Part shown: piece after piece, positions 11,682 to 21,491 of the stretch
Numbering within the stretch: the stretch's first letter is position 1
How the letters are laid out: every line of letters begins with the position of its first letter
NCBI GenBank assembly: GCA_004369085.1
Contig: ML210182.1
Span: forward strand, 124,001 to 188,000
DNA length: 64,000 nucleotides
From: Coprinopsis marcescibilis
Lineage: Eukaryota; Basidiomycota; Agaricomycetes; Agaricales; Psathyrellaceae
Reading direction: 5' to 3'
Program-made: the position numbers and the translations under genes
The notes under the pieces: generated by a model
What the model was told of the DNA's origin: nothing
Databases searched by the model: none
What the model saw: the letters and a program-made list of their open reading frames with translations, nothing else

Positions 11682-12807
11682 GAGTGGCCAGGTTTGGTCT
11701 TCTTGTTGGGACAAGCAGAGGCGAAGTGATTAGCTTGGCTGCAGTACAGGCAGAGCTTGTTGGTACGTCGACGTTCCTTCTCTTCATTGGTGAGCGGTCC
11801 TCGATGCATGGCATCAATCTCCATCGGGACGACCGAGTTGCTGGCAGGAGGAGGATTGGGGGCAGCTGAGGTCAAAGAGGGATTGGCATAGGGTACGAAG
11901 GGACAGCGGTAATTGTTAGCAGAGGGGGCTGTGGTGTTGCGAGCCGTGTTGAGTGCAAGGTTATGTACTTCATTATCGATGTTGACACAGACCTTGGCAT
12001 ACTCTTCGAAATCTCTGGTGAAATAGCGACCTTTGCAGTTGCATAGCATGGTCTTGACCGAATCCTTGAGTCGATCGTAGTATTCTTGAATCTTGGTTTG
12101 ATTGGTCCAGTCGAGTTCAGCAAGAATTTCGATAAACTGAGCGGTGAAGGCAGCACAGGATCCGGTTTGCTTGAGTTTGCGGATTTTGCACATGGCCGAA
12201 GCATACTGGTCAGAGTCCTCGAAACGTTTCTTGAATGCGTTGATGAAGTCGTCATAGTCATTGAGGAGGAAGGATTTGGTAGCGTCAAGCTCGATGGAAT
12301 GATACCAGGAGGCTGGGGTACCGTTGCCTAGGTAGAAACTGAAGTACACGATTTTGTTGTAGTCCGTAGTGAGCGAACGGCGCTGGAGGTAGATGGTGTT
12401 GTTGATCTCCCGGAGGAAGATGTCAATCTGGTCAGAGCGACCACTGAAGACACGTGGTTCTCGGTGTTTGGGCGTGGGACCAGTACTGGCAGGTTTGTCG
12501 GCCAGTTTATTGACAAGGTCGGTGAGGGACTGACGCTGGTTGAAGCTTTCGATGTTGGAGTTATCGTAAGCGTGCCCAAGGGCAGCAACGGTGCACCAAA
12601 GAGTCATGCGCTCATGATCGTGGTCTGTGGGAAGTTGTGCTTGCTGCTAAGGGGCATCCGAGCCGGATTGAGCAGGCTGGAAAGAGTCTTGATGTTGAGC
12701 AGCTTGGGCTTGTTCGTAGGCTGCTTGCTGAGCTGCATAGTCGGCCTGTTGCTGTTGCTGTTGCTGAGCAGCAGCAAGTGCTGTGAGAGTATCGGTGTCG
12801 ATATTCA
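11669..12807 (-). pseudogene. gag: gypsy gag with one in-frame TAG
   Basis: The frame opens at ATG 12805-12807 with MNIDTDTLTALAAAQ and a Gln/Ala-rich stretch, meets a single TAG at 12644-12646, and stays open to TAA at 11669-11671. Downstream of the TAG an ATG at 12607 heads a 312-residue frame holding the capsid-like domain. The nucleocapsid zinc knuckle CLYCSQANHFASAC (CX2CX4HX4C) is near the end. The stop follows CCT and precedes CAG, so CAG-to-TAG is the simplest origin. It is unclear whether the internal ATG still gives functional Gag. Confidence 0.85.
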
Positions 12808-12849
12808 TGATGAAACAAGCTTGGGATCAAGAGGGTGGTAATATCAAAC

Positions 12850-13085
12850 TGTTACGGGCAAGGTCGGGCTTAAGGTGGATGGGAAGCAAGAAGTTGCTTG
12901 AAGGGAGTATGCGCGTTGATATTACAAGGACAGAGAGGAACGTACAACTGGTTAAATAGGTAATGCTAACAAGAAGGCATATGAGACACAAATAAACGAA
13001 GAGAGGAAAGAAATAAACGAAGATGAGACAAGAGTCGCAACGCGACAAGAGAACTAGAAGGCTCACATGAGACATGGCTGTGACA
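12850..13085 (-). repeat. 5' LTR of the gypsy element
   Basis: 236 bp, partner of 7201-7436. In element orientation this LTR would carry the promoter. It is followed by the TCATC target copy at 13086-13090. Confidence 0.92.
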
Positions 13086-15366
13086 TCATCATCATCGTCG
13101 TCATCGTCGCCATCATCTTCAATGCCATCAACATCGATAAACTCACCCTCTTCATCATTGTGGGAAACCGTGGTGACTTTGGGCCTCGGAATTCTTGGTA
13201 GAGCACAAAATTCAGCCTGTTTGCACTTTGGTTTTGGGTTCTGGACCTCCCAGTCCTTCACTTTTTGACCAGCAGCCTTTGCTGCCGCCTTCTCCCTGTT
13301 CCAGCTCTCCACAGCTTCCACCCACTTCTGGCGCCTTGCCTCATTCTCAGCATCCCGCTCCTCCACCTTCAGTTTCCACTCCTCAAGCTTTCTCCCATGA
13401 TCCATTTTGACAGCCCTCCGATCCGCTTTTTCTTTTGCAGTGTCTTCTTGGGCCTTTTCCACGGCGGCTGTACGCTCGATAATTTCAGGCATTGTCATGA
13501 GGCGGCCATGACCATCATTGGTGATTTTGAGGTTCGTTTTCTTCTTCTCCTTTTCCTCCTTGGCATTGAGTTGCTGACAGACCCGGCGTGAGTACAGGGT
13601 TAGAAGAACAAGCATAGCCTGTTGCCGAAGTGCAGTGCCCTTCCAGTAGTTGATGAGAGCCTGCTTCTCGGTAAGCATCACATCCACCTCTGCTTTCGTG
13701 TATCGACGGTCAGCAACTGCCTGTAACTTCTTTACTGGGGAAATTGCGATGGTCGGCATTTCGGGAATCAGGGATGCTGACTTTATAGGGGATGACGAGC
13801 AAAGATAGTTGGTGGATGACTGTTGAAGAAGGTCAACAGCAGCACAGATTGGGAAGGATGATTGGGCGTGTCTTTCAGGTGTGTTGTCTTTGTTTGCATC
13901 AGCTATGTTGGCGGGCATTACTAATGCTAGTTTCCGTTGCTCTAGCTTGTCAATCATGCAATCAGCAACAATCCGAATGGGAGTGGGAGGGTGAATTGGT
14001 GCAGCAACCTGGTTGGAGGTGTTTTGGCTTGGGGCCATTATTTCTGGTGTAATCACGTTGCGGTCGACAGGGATTATTCCTGTTTTTCGAAACACCTCCT
14101 TGATTAGTTCGGGTGTGAGTACATTGAGATGAGTTCATCCATACACCCCAAGGAATGTTTCCTTTGAGACATGAACTGCTTTCTCGCGATATAGAGCATC
14201 CCGTTGCTTGCCGTACTCGTGCTTCATTGGGCTGAAAACAACGACATCGAGACCTTGGTACACATGAGTTGCATGAGGAGGGTAGCAGAGAACCTTGATG
14301 TTGTGCTGCCGGCAGTGGTCAAGGAATGCGAATGTGAGGTGGGAGTTATGGCCATCAAGGTAGAGTGTGTGAGTACGGCTGTTTGCAACATCGTGTGTCT
14401 GCATTTCAAAATTCTTGGCATACTCGAGGCCAAGTACCTTGTCAGTCCAGCCTTTATTTGAGTAAGCAAGGCTGTAAAGCAATATGAGTCTGAAATTGTC
14501 TAAGATAAGTGTAGTGTTACTTACAAAACCTTTGCAGGGTCTTCTTGAATCCAACGTGACTGGAAACTCTTCCCTGAGTACAGTACCAGTGGATGCAAAG
14601 CCACACCATTTCCTCCAATGGTAATGAGAACAGTGATATTCTCGCATGTTCCACCTTGCTGCTTATACTGCAGCTTTTTCCCAGCAGGGCCAATGACATA
14701 CTCCAATCCTTCACTGCTGTTTGGCTGAAAACCCGTTTCGTCTATGGCGAAGGTGCATTCTGGTGCGATTGGCTTGCCATTATCACCTCGGAGTTGGACC
14801 TCTTCAACAAGATCAAACCACTGTCTATTGGTGTTCTCGTTAACTGCAGATGACCGAACGGTATCAAGAGAGCGAGAACGATAGAGGCGCAGTGTTTCTG
14901 AGTTTCGTCCCACAAAACGGTGTGCCCAACAATCGCCAATGCCACCAGGTGGGAACTTCTTTCCCAATCGAGCCCGAAGGATGGCATCAACCTGCTCCTT
15001 CAGTCGAGCATAGGAAAATGGTTGCCCCCACAAGGCAAATAGGATAACCGTGTTGATAACCTCCTGCTCCTCCTCCTTGGTAAGCCAGTGCTTTGTCGTT
15101 GCATTAAAATCTTGAATGGTAGTGCTGCCATTTACAAGATTCCGTAAGGTGTTGTGGTTTAATGCAATGTCCAAATTTGGTTTCTTGACCTCGGCGCGGT
15201 ACTCCTGTGTGACAATCTTGCAAATTGTTCGAAGCCCTTTCTTCTTGTTGGGGGTAGGCATCTCCTGCTCCTGTTCATAAAGAGTTACTGCCCGGGCATA
15301 GAGTTTCTCCTTGGTTTCGCGTGAGAGCTGCAAAGTCTTGGTCTTGGTCAATGGCTTTCGAGGCAT
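13086..15366 (-). pseudogene. pogo/Fot-like DDE transposase, one in-frame stop, gypsy inserted at last codon
   Basis: ATG at 15366 gives MPRKPLTKTKTLQL with a psq-like and CENP-B-type helix-turn-helix region, then a DDE_1 catalytic core. The catalytic acids appear in FAIDETGFQ, LYLDGHNSH and YQGLDVVVF, the last in the PPHATH context typical of pogo/Tigger/Fot proteins. A 53-nt intron (14472-14524) joins AKVF to LAYSNKGW. The frame then meets one TGA at 14132-14134 (after FLGVYG) and continues HLNVLTPELIKEVFRKTG to an acidic tail of repeated Asp. The gypsy LTR begins at the final Asp/stop codon, so in the present DNA the frame runs on into LTR sequence until 12827. Loss of activity probably comes from the internal TGA rather than from the insertion. 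Confidence 0.85.
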
Positions 15367-16991
15367 GACAAGCTGGGGCTAGAAATAAGGTGGGTGTCAA
15401 AGAAATGGTTCAAGCAGGTGCTGTCAACCAAGATTGGAACAGTAAGAGCCATGTCCTATTTTTGCTACCCCAAAAAATGTAGAGACTCTCTTTCAGTAAG
15501 CGGAACACAGGAGCATGAGCACGAAGTGCCCAACTTTTTATGTGCAGATGCTGATGTGGCTGTGACACGGCCGTGACATCAGTGGTGTCACGCTTTTCCA
15601 GTGGTTTCAAGTAAATCAACCATTTCCCCAGTACTGAGTCGCTTTCCTTCATTCTTTTTGCAAATTCAGTGTGCTCTCATCTCTTAGCACCGTACAAGCT
15701 ACTTATTTTGACAATAAACCCAACAGTTTTTTCCCCAGGCAGCTCAATCAAAATGAAAATAATGCATCAAAAATGGTATTTGCTTATTGTACGGGTAGAC
15801 ACCACAGGTAATATACAGGGTGTAGAGAGTGAAATGTAGAGCCAAAAACCTCCTACCGAACGCACCTGTTCTCGTATGAACAGTTTCAAAACTGGGCCCG
15901 GAATGCCATTTTCAGTCGGACTGTACAAAGGAGTGGCTGTGTACAAAGCAAGTCTTAATACTTACCACATGCTTCTAGTCTCCTGATTGCGTATCGTCGG
16001 TGTACATATGTCTATTGCACTCGAAGCTGATTAATAAACCGTTAGTCGGAGCTCAGCGCTCAAGGATAGCAGCCTGAGGGGCGCTCCTCGCTGTCAACTG
16101 AAAATGGTGATGGTGTTGACAGTCGTGGAGGAATGGTTAAACTCTATCAGTTTTACGTGTACCCTCGCTCTTGTTCAATCCTCGCTAAGTACTGCGTTCA
16201 GAGCATTGCTCAAAATTCACAATCAATAGTGGTCGTGCGAAGCCACGTTGCGTGTCGCATCACTATGTTGGCTTGTACCTTGACGTAGCCTGGAATGATG
16301 GAATCACGAAACCATAACTGCAATAAGCGCCCTCAAAATACAACAATTTCACTTGTGTACAAGTCCACAAGACACTTTCTCGAACGAACAACCCAGCAAA
16401 CAGCACACGGCGGCGAGACACTCGGAAGTTCCATAATGCCTGTTAACATAAACGGTATGTGTTATGCGGTGGAAATCAATTGCGGCGGATTTGGACACCT
16501 CTAAGCACGGAAAGGCGCAGTAGGTCCGAGCCTGGGCCAGGGTCTGATTGATTCAATCCCGTAACCCCGCTCGAGAACCTTATATGTACATAGAAGTGTT
16601 CAATCCCCAGGAAGGTGATGTGCGGTCGCTCAGTGAACTCGGCATGTAGCTCTTTACCTATCCCTTCTCCCTTCTCTGATGTTTGTTACACTTCTTTCAG
16701 GATTCGCGCTTCGTCTTACGCTTCTTCACTGGAAGGCTTCAACCGAGCTTCCAGATTGCTTCGATTGCTCTGCTGGCTTGCTGCTGGCAAACACGTTCTA
16801 AAAACTTGGCAAAATTTCAGATCCAAGCAGGATGAATGAACGCCATCAACAGGAACGATCTCATAAGTAACGGATGGCATGACAAGGGGAAATTTCTTAC
16901 TGTGTAAGGACATCAGAACAAGCCCGACACGTTTTTCTGTTATCCTTAACCTCATTTTGGAAGGTACCCGAAGGCCTGGGCTTGAGGGCGC
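15367..16991. other. Transposon flank and intergenic sequence
   Basis: 15558-15595 carries inverted GTGACAC/GTGTCAC motifs, probably transposon subterminal sequence. From about 15600 to 16990 no coding region, RNA gene or clear repeat was recognised. Confidence 0.55.
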
Positions 16992-17000
16992 TATATAAAG
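16992..17000 (+). promoter_or_regulatory. TATA box of the repeat-rich secreted protein gene
   Basis: TATATAAAG lies 112 bp upstream of the ATG, with a pyrimidine-rich stretch between. Confidence 0.6.
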
Positions 17001-17111
17001 TATACCGCCAACACCTAACGTTCCTCAGTGTCTCTGCCCTCCCCCAGGTCTAGTTTCCACGTTCTTTCTTCGTCAATCTCTGTAGGAGTATAACCGCATC
17101 CCATCTACACA

Positions 17112-18063
17112 ATGAAGTTCTCCACGCTCCTTACAGCTGCTTTGGCTGTCGGCGTCGCCGCTGTTGCCGCCGTTCCCCAGCGTGGCGGCGATAACGGAGG
17201 CGACAATGGACGAGGCGGAAACGATCGCGATGATGGGCGAGGCGGAAACGACCGCCACGATCATGGACGAGGTGGAAACGACCGTGACAATGGGCGAGGT
17301 GGAAATAACCACGACGATGACCGGGGCGGCAATGACCGCGACTTCGGTCGCGGCAACCACTACGGTGCAGGCCCAAGACGTCCATGGGAGCGCGACTCCG
17401 GCCCTGGTTGGTACTTTGGCAGGCACCCCAACAGAGCCCCGAGGGTCCCTTGCTTGAGAGACGAGGTACGTAACTCTCGCTTCTGTCTCCCTCACCTGTG
17501 GAGAGCTGATAGCGTTAAACTTTTGGCTACTCCAGAACCTTTGCAGGGAATTAAGGAGGAAGCCCAGAGACATTCAATGCCCGAACCCTCACCCTACTCC
17601 CTCTTCCAGTAGCAGCCCTGCGCCGACCTCTTCCTCTACTCCCAACCCTGGACCCAGCGACGGCTATACCCAAACATTCGCTAACCTGAGCGGTGCCACT
17701 CAGACTGGCAGCTACCTCACTTACGGTCTGGTCGATACAATTGATGGTACGTCACTTCCCCCACAATGTGTATTTAGACTAAACACTCCGGCAGACTGCA
17801 AGGCTATGTGTAATTCTGTAGAAGGATGCGCCTTCGCCAACAGTAAGTCAGGTTTCTACGTTAAATTTGGAACTGTTCTTTAACGCGCTTGTTCCTCAGC
17901 CTACCGCGACGTCAACGGAAAGGGCGGAAGTCTGCTATTGACCTGCTCTCTCTTTGGGGTTTGCCAAGGCCCCGAATCTGCCACCAACGTTGGCGGACAG
18001 AGCCAGCCTGACGGTAGCATCAACTACATCGCCAATAGCGATGGCTGGTGCAAGAGCGCTTAA
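17112..18063 (+). CDS. Secreted protein with Gly/Asp/Arg repeats and a C-terminal Cys-rich (PAN/apple-like) domain
   Basis: Four exons (17112-17465, 17536-17746, 17795-17842, 17900-18063) give 258 residues. The N-terminus is a clear signal peptide (MKFSTLLTAALAVGVAAVA). It is followed by about six imperfect copies of a ten-residue unit of the type GRGGNDRDDG, and then a Ser/Pro/Thr linker. The C-terminal domain (LTYGLVDTIDDCKAMCNSV, then EGCAFANTY, LTCSLFGVC, GWCKSA) has the six-cysteine look of agaric secreted proteins related to PAN/apple modules, some described as fruit-body proteins. A TATA box lies 112 bp upstream. The function is unknown; extracellular location is the only firm inference. 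Confidence 0.85.
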
Positions 18064-18929
18064 ACCACCCGATCACCCTCTCAAATTAGTTTGAGCGGTA
18101 AATGACTTCATGAACACTGTCACTATCTGGAAAAGCCCCGCATGCTTTTGTATACCTTCCTTGTGTCACCGTTCATTACTTGGACCATTATGTAGTATAA
18201 TTACTTGTTAGTTTTCTCAGCACGTAAATACTTCACTTTATCGGTGTTTCCGTGATAATGATTGTTCAGCCTTCACATTGCTATTGCTACACAGTCCGTC
18301 AGTCCTATCATCGCTCATAGATCCTGCAAGAGGGAACTAAGAGCGTGCGGTATGTATGCAGTACACCGTCCTCTCAGAGCGGAAAATTGCTTCATACACT
18401 CACTCCGAATTGAACTCTGACAGGTGTCTGAACCAATGAAGGTCCGAGCTTAGGACTGATTGCACCTCAGGCCTACGAACTAACGAGAAATCATGGTATT
18501 TGCCCCTTTTGTGCATCCTGGGAGAAAAATCTATTCTAGAAACAGTCTGAGGTAAGTTTTGAATTCATCAGTCAATTCATTGGTTATGTTCCATCCATCC
18601 ATCTTACAGCTTCAGTTCATGTCCACACTTGATGTCTGAAATAGTTGATGCCACCATGGTATGCGAGAGATAATGTTGCATTTAAATGGTAGAGATGATG
18701 GATGTCCTATTCCAATTCCAAGGCATGCTCCCCATGGAGTCCATGGCATCGGACCGTAAGTTTTTGCCATTCGGTCAAGAAGCCTGGCTGCTTGCTTCGA
18801 ATCTAGTCGACAGTCCCGCCTTTTGAAGGAGTTGCAGATGTGTATGTCTGCAGCTAGTAAGAGGTAAGCACACTGCGGATACAATACACCACGATCTCTG
18901 TTCTGGACAGGCCGCCATCAGTAAATGTC
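18064..18929. other. Intergenic, nothing recognised
   Basis: This holds the 3' UTR of the preceding gene and then AT-rich sequence. No gene with motif support was found. Confidence 0.5.
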
Positions 18930-19232
18930 GTTTTAGTTTCCGGGTTTCTGCTGATTTTTCGCTGTTTCAAGGTTTCCTGAAACCTATAAACCTGAGAAAT
19001 CTCGGAAACCTGGAAACCACTTCATACCTAGATGTATTCCCTTCTGCTTTTTTGTATACAAACCATTCAAAATTGATAAGTTTCCTACGGTGCCCAAGTC
19101 TCTACTCCGTAGGCCATACTCAGTTTCCGCGAAAATGGGCCTAGGTCTCTGAGTCACCGGGTGTCCAGGTGTCTAAATGTTTTTGAAGGTTTCCCAAGGT
19201 TTTCTGGGTCGAGAAACCCGTGGAAACTAAAA
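18930..19232. repeat. MITE-like inverted-repeat element
   Basis: The left end reads TTTTAGTTTCC followed by GGGTTTCT. The right end is its inverse (AGAAACCC then GGAAACTAAAA). Between them are further GGTTTCC/GGAAACC inverted motifs, so the roughly 303-bp unit could fold into a long hairpin. No transposase gene is inside. A target duplication was not identified with confidence. Confidence 0.6.
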
Positions 19233-19873
19233 TGCCCGCCATGCAGGACGTCAGAAAATATGGAGTTTAACAAGATGACGTTAAGTCGCGCTCATTTCCC
19301 AAGGCTGCAGTATGTCGCGGACTTCAAGCTTCAAGTCTGCTATCAATTCCAACATCCTTCGCTACTGTATAGAATACCGCGGAAGTTGCTTAACCGCAAT
19401 TATGACCTAATCGTGTTGGTGAGTACTATTGACATCTCAAAAGCACGAAACATACAAGGGTAATATCGTGCTGCGATCAGAGATTATGAACAGTTACCGG
19501 CCTTCAAACCAAACTGACTACCACTTTCCAACTCCGTACAGGCTCTGAAGAGGGTGTACAAGGTAGATTTGGCGACGTGCTGCCCATTGGACCTCCCTTT
19601 AACGGAAAGCTTTACGGTAAGCGCCCACATCGTATAGTCTCCATTACCTGTACTGCTACGCTGAACTGAGACAGCGCTCGCCAAGTGCACGAATATCACG
19701 TATGCCATCTCTATTTCTTTGTCTTGGGAGCTTGAAGCCAGACGGAAGCTTTATATCCGTGTATCCTCGGGAAAATGTATATAACGTGGAGAGCGATGAA
19801 GAGAATCCTCAGAGCGTTTGACACGTCCCTCACTTACTGGATAGCTGGTCCATTCATTGCAAACAAACACACC

Positions 19874-20741
19874 ATGAAGACATCTTCTATTGTCAACTTC
19901 TTCTTCGTTCTCTTCCTGTCTTGGTGGCTCTCCGCCGAAGTCCGAGCCCTCCCTGTCTCCGTCGGCAATGTATGACCATCCCGTCATAGTCTTGACGCAA
20001 CAATGCTCACCGTCTATACAGGATGAAGGGCCCAGTTTGGCAGTGCGAACAGAGAAACGATCTGTAGACGAGGTATATCCTTGATACTTACTCACAGTGT
20101 CAACGCTCGGCAAGACTAACCTAACCCTCTGTCGAGACGGAAGCTGAGGGAGCGATCCCCGTATATCGTACGTCCTTTCAGTTGCGCTATTGTGCAAGTC
20201 GCTTCGGATTCAAATTTTAATAGAATGAGGAAGAGTATGTATCGCAACGAGCGCTTAAGTTGAGCCCGTAAGTGAAACTCGCATCGGATGATGGCGGCCA
20301 GCCCCTTGGCTAACAATTTCATCAATGTAGAGGTGTTGCTCAATTCATCGAATACCTTGTCAAAAACACCGCCAAGCAGCCCGTGGTCTTCTACAGTGGC
20401 CAGACCAATGTCAAAGGGCAGGGTCTCAAAAGTGCACATTCACAACTTGCGGCGTTCGAGAAGAAATTTGGGGCATCTTCAATCGACATTGCTTAACAAG
20501 GCAAAAATTCCAAAGAAGGTTTATGACGGTTGGAAACAGAACCCTGACTGGGAGCTTGCTTCGAAGACTATGCTCAGAAAAGGTTTATGCTCTCGTTGGC
20601 AAGGACGTAAAGAAGGATAGCGTGTGGTTGAGAATCGAGTTGCCCACCATGCAGAAGGAGAACAAATTAGTTCAAATGATCGAGGAGCACACTCTTTTGG
20701 AGAACGGTCAGATCAGTGGTCCTAGAAAGCTCAAGGGCTAG
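19874..20741 (+). pseudogene. Small secreted protein gene, probably frameshifted
   Basis: ATG 19874 opens a signal peptide (MKTSSIVNFFFVLFLSWW ... EVRALP). Short exons follow, with GT-AG introns at 19970-20021 and further ones around 20073-20340. They join to a block reading GVAQFIEYLVKNTAKQPVVF then YSGQTNVKGQGL in frame 1. At 20494 this frame hits TAA. The coding character continues in the next frame (KAKIPKKVYDGWKQNPDWEL) and then in the third frame (YALVGKDVKKDSVWLRIELP) to TAG at 20739-20741. No intron explains either jump; each needs a net +1 shift. The family resembles fungal secreted proteins of unknown function. A decayed gene is favoured over sequencing error, but both fit. Confidence 0.55.
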
Positions 20742-21491
20742 AGTGTCCTCATCCTGCTGGTGTGGAGGAATATTATACTATACTGGCAGGTGTAGTTGTC
20801 AATTCCCAGCGTACTGTTGTAAAGAGTTCTAAAATTTAACTGCGTTCAGGTTCTCCGGGTGGCATGCACTCGTACTTAATTACTAGAGCAGCTTGAGAGC
20901 CGGCTCGTAGGCTCCCTCCACCATTCTCAATTACCCGAGTTTTGTCCTGAAGAAGTGACGTATCATATATCATATGCGGCTGCACTGGGAACCGGGCTGA
21001 TAGGACACGTTGGTGAAATGGGCGTTACGTAACTTTGCCACGGCAACCTACGATTCCTCAGGACCCCCCTAAGTAGGGGTCTTCGGAGGATGAAGATTGA
21101 ATTTATGCGTTTACTTATTCGTTTGGCTTCCAGTCAGCTCATTTTCGTGGTCGTAGACGCAGTTTCGACTCTTATTATCTCCGTTACCTTGGAATGTTTA
21201 TTTTACCCATTTTTAGACCTCATGTGGACGGAATACCTGCCTGAACAGCTTCGTTCAAACATGCGGACGGAGACCCCCCCAAGAACAAAAGTGCTGACAA
21301 ATTCGGTCCAAATTAGGCAGGGGTGATCTTTATGCGCCGCAAAAGGTCCGAAAAGTCCACGTCGAAAAAAGCCATTCGTCAGCATATAGGGGTCTTGATT
21401 CCTCTCGCATTCTTACCACGGCAACTCACACCCGCTTACGATTGCCACCACAACCCAGACCCTCTTGCGACAATATAGAGAACTTTTGACG
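20742..21491. other. Intergenic, nothing recognised
   Basis: No coding potential with motif support. The 3' part is presumably promoter of the downstream membrane-protein gene. Confidence 0.5.

Larger units (their letters stand above)
7467..11714 (-). pseudogene. pol: gypsy pol polyprotein (protease, RT, RNase H, integrase, chromodomain) with one in-frame stop
   Basis: One reading frame of about 1,416 codons is broken only by TGA at 9315-9317. Before the stop are the protease (ALIDCGASQSC), an RT with catalytic YLDD at CVVYLDDILIFSK, and RNase H (YFSRKF ... TDHKNLEYF). After it comes integrase. The zinc region ends CDVCHH; the catalytic D-D-E are in SMDFIV, ISDCGSVF and GLTERTNQ. The usual Arg of the SDRG motif is Cys here. 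A chromodomain (YEYLTRWKDQPNSEDSWV) and a Ser/Pro-rich tail end the protein. The stop lies in the conserved linker between RNase H and integrase (ADAPS-stop-RPDYFPKKGD), where CGA is expected, so one C-to-T change explains it. Pol is in the -1 frame relative to gag and overlaps it by 46 nt. Confidence 0.9.
7201..13085 (-). mobile_element. Chromodomain Ty3/gypsy LTR retrotransposon (chromovirus), nearly intact
   Basis: Two 236-bp LTRs (7201-7436, 12850-13085) begin TG and end CA on the plus strand and are flanked by TCATC at 7196-7200 and 13086-13090, a 5-bp target duplication as expected for this class. The element reads on the minus strand in the order LTR - gag (CCHC knuckle) - protease - RT/RNase H - integrase with chromodomain - polypurine tract - LTR. 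Gag and pol are linked by a -1 frameshift. There are only two premature stops, one in gag (12644-12646) and one in pol (9315-9317). No primer-binding site matching a tRNA 3' end was recognised next to 12850. Confidence 0.93.
7107..15600 (-). mobile_element. Composite: pogo/Fot-like DDE transposon carrying a gypsy LTR element
   Basis: The host element is a CENP-B/pogo-type transposase gene on the minus strand (15366 to the last codon at 13086-13090). The gypsy element 7201-13085 sits inside it. Removing the gypsy and one target-site copy joins 13091 to 7200 and restores a TGA stop directly after the transposase Asp run. Outside both coding ends lie GTGACA-rich segments with partial inverted similarity (7139-7172 against the reverse complement of 15558-15595), taken as subterminal sequence. 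Exact terminal inverted repeats and the flanking TA duplication were not found, so the outer limits are approximate. Confidence 0.7.

Noticed and set aside
12735..12770. CAG-type repeat as a separate microsatellite feature
   Set aside because: It is the Gln/Ala-rich N-terminal coding part of gag on the minus strand.
13074..13591. Plus-strand Ser/Pro-rich frames near 13.1-13.6 kb
   Set aside because: Antisense of the acidic and Lys-rich C-terminal part of the transposase.
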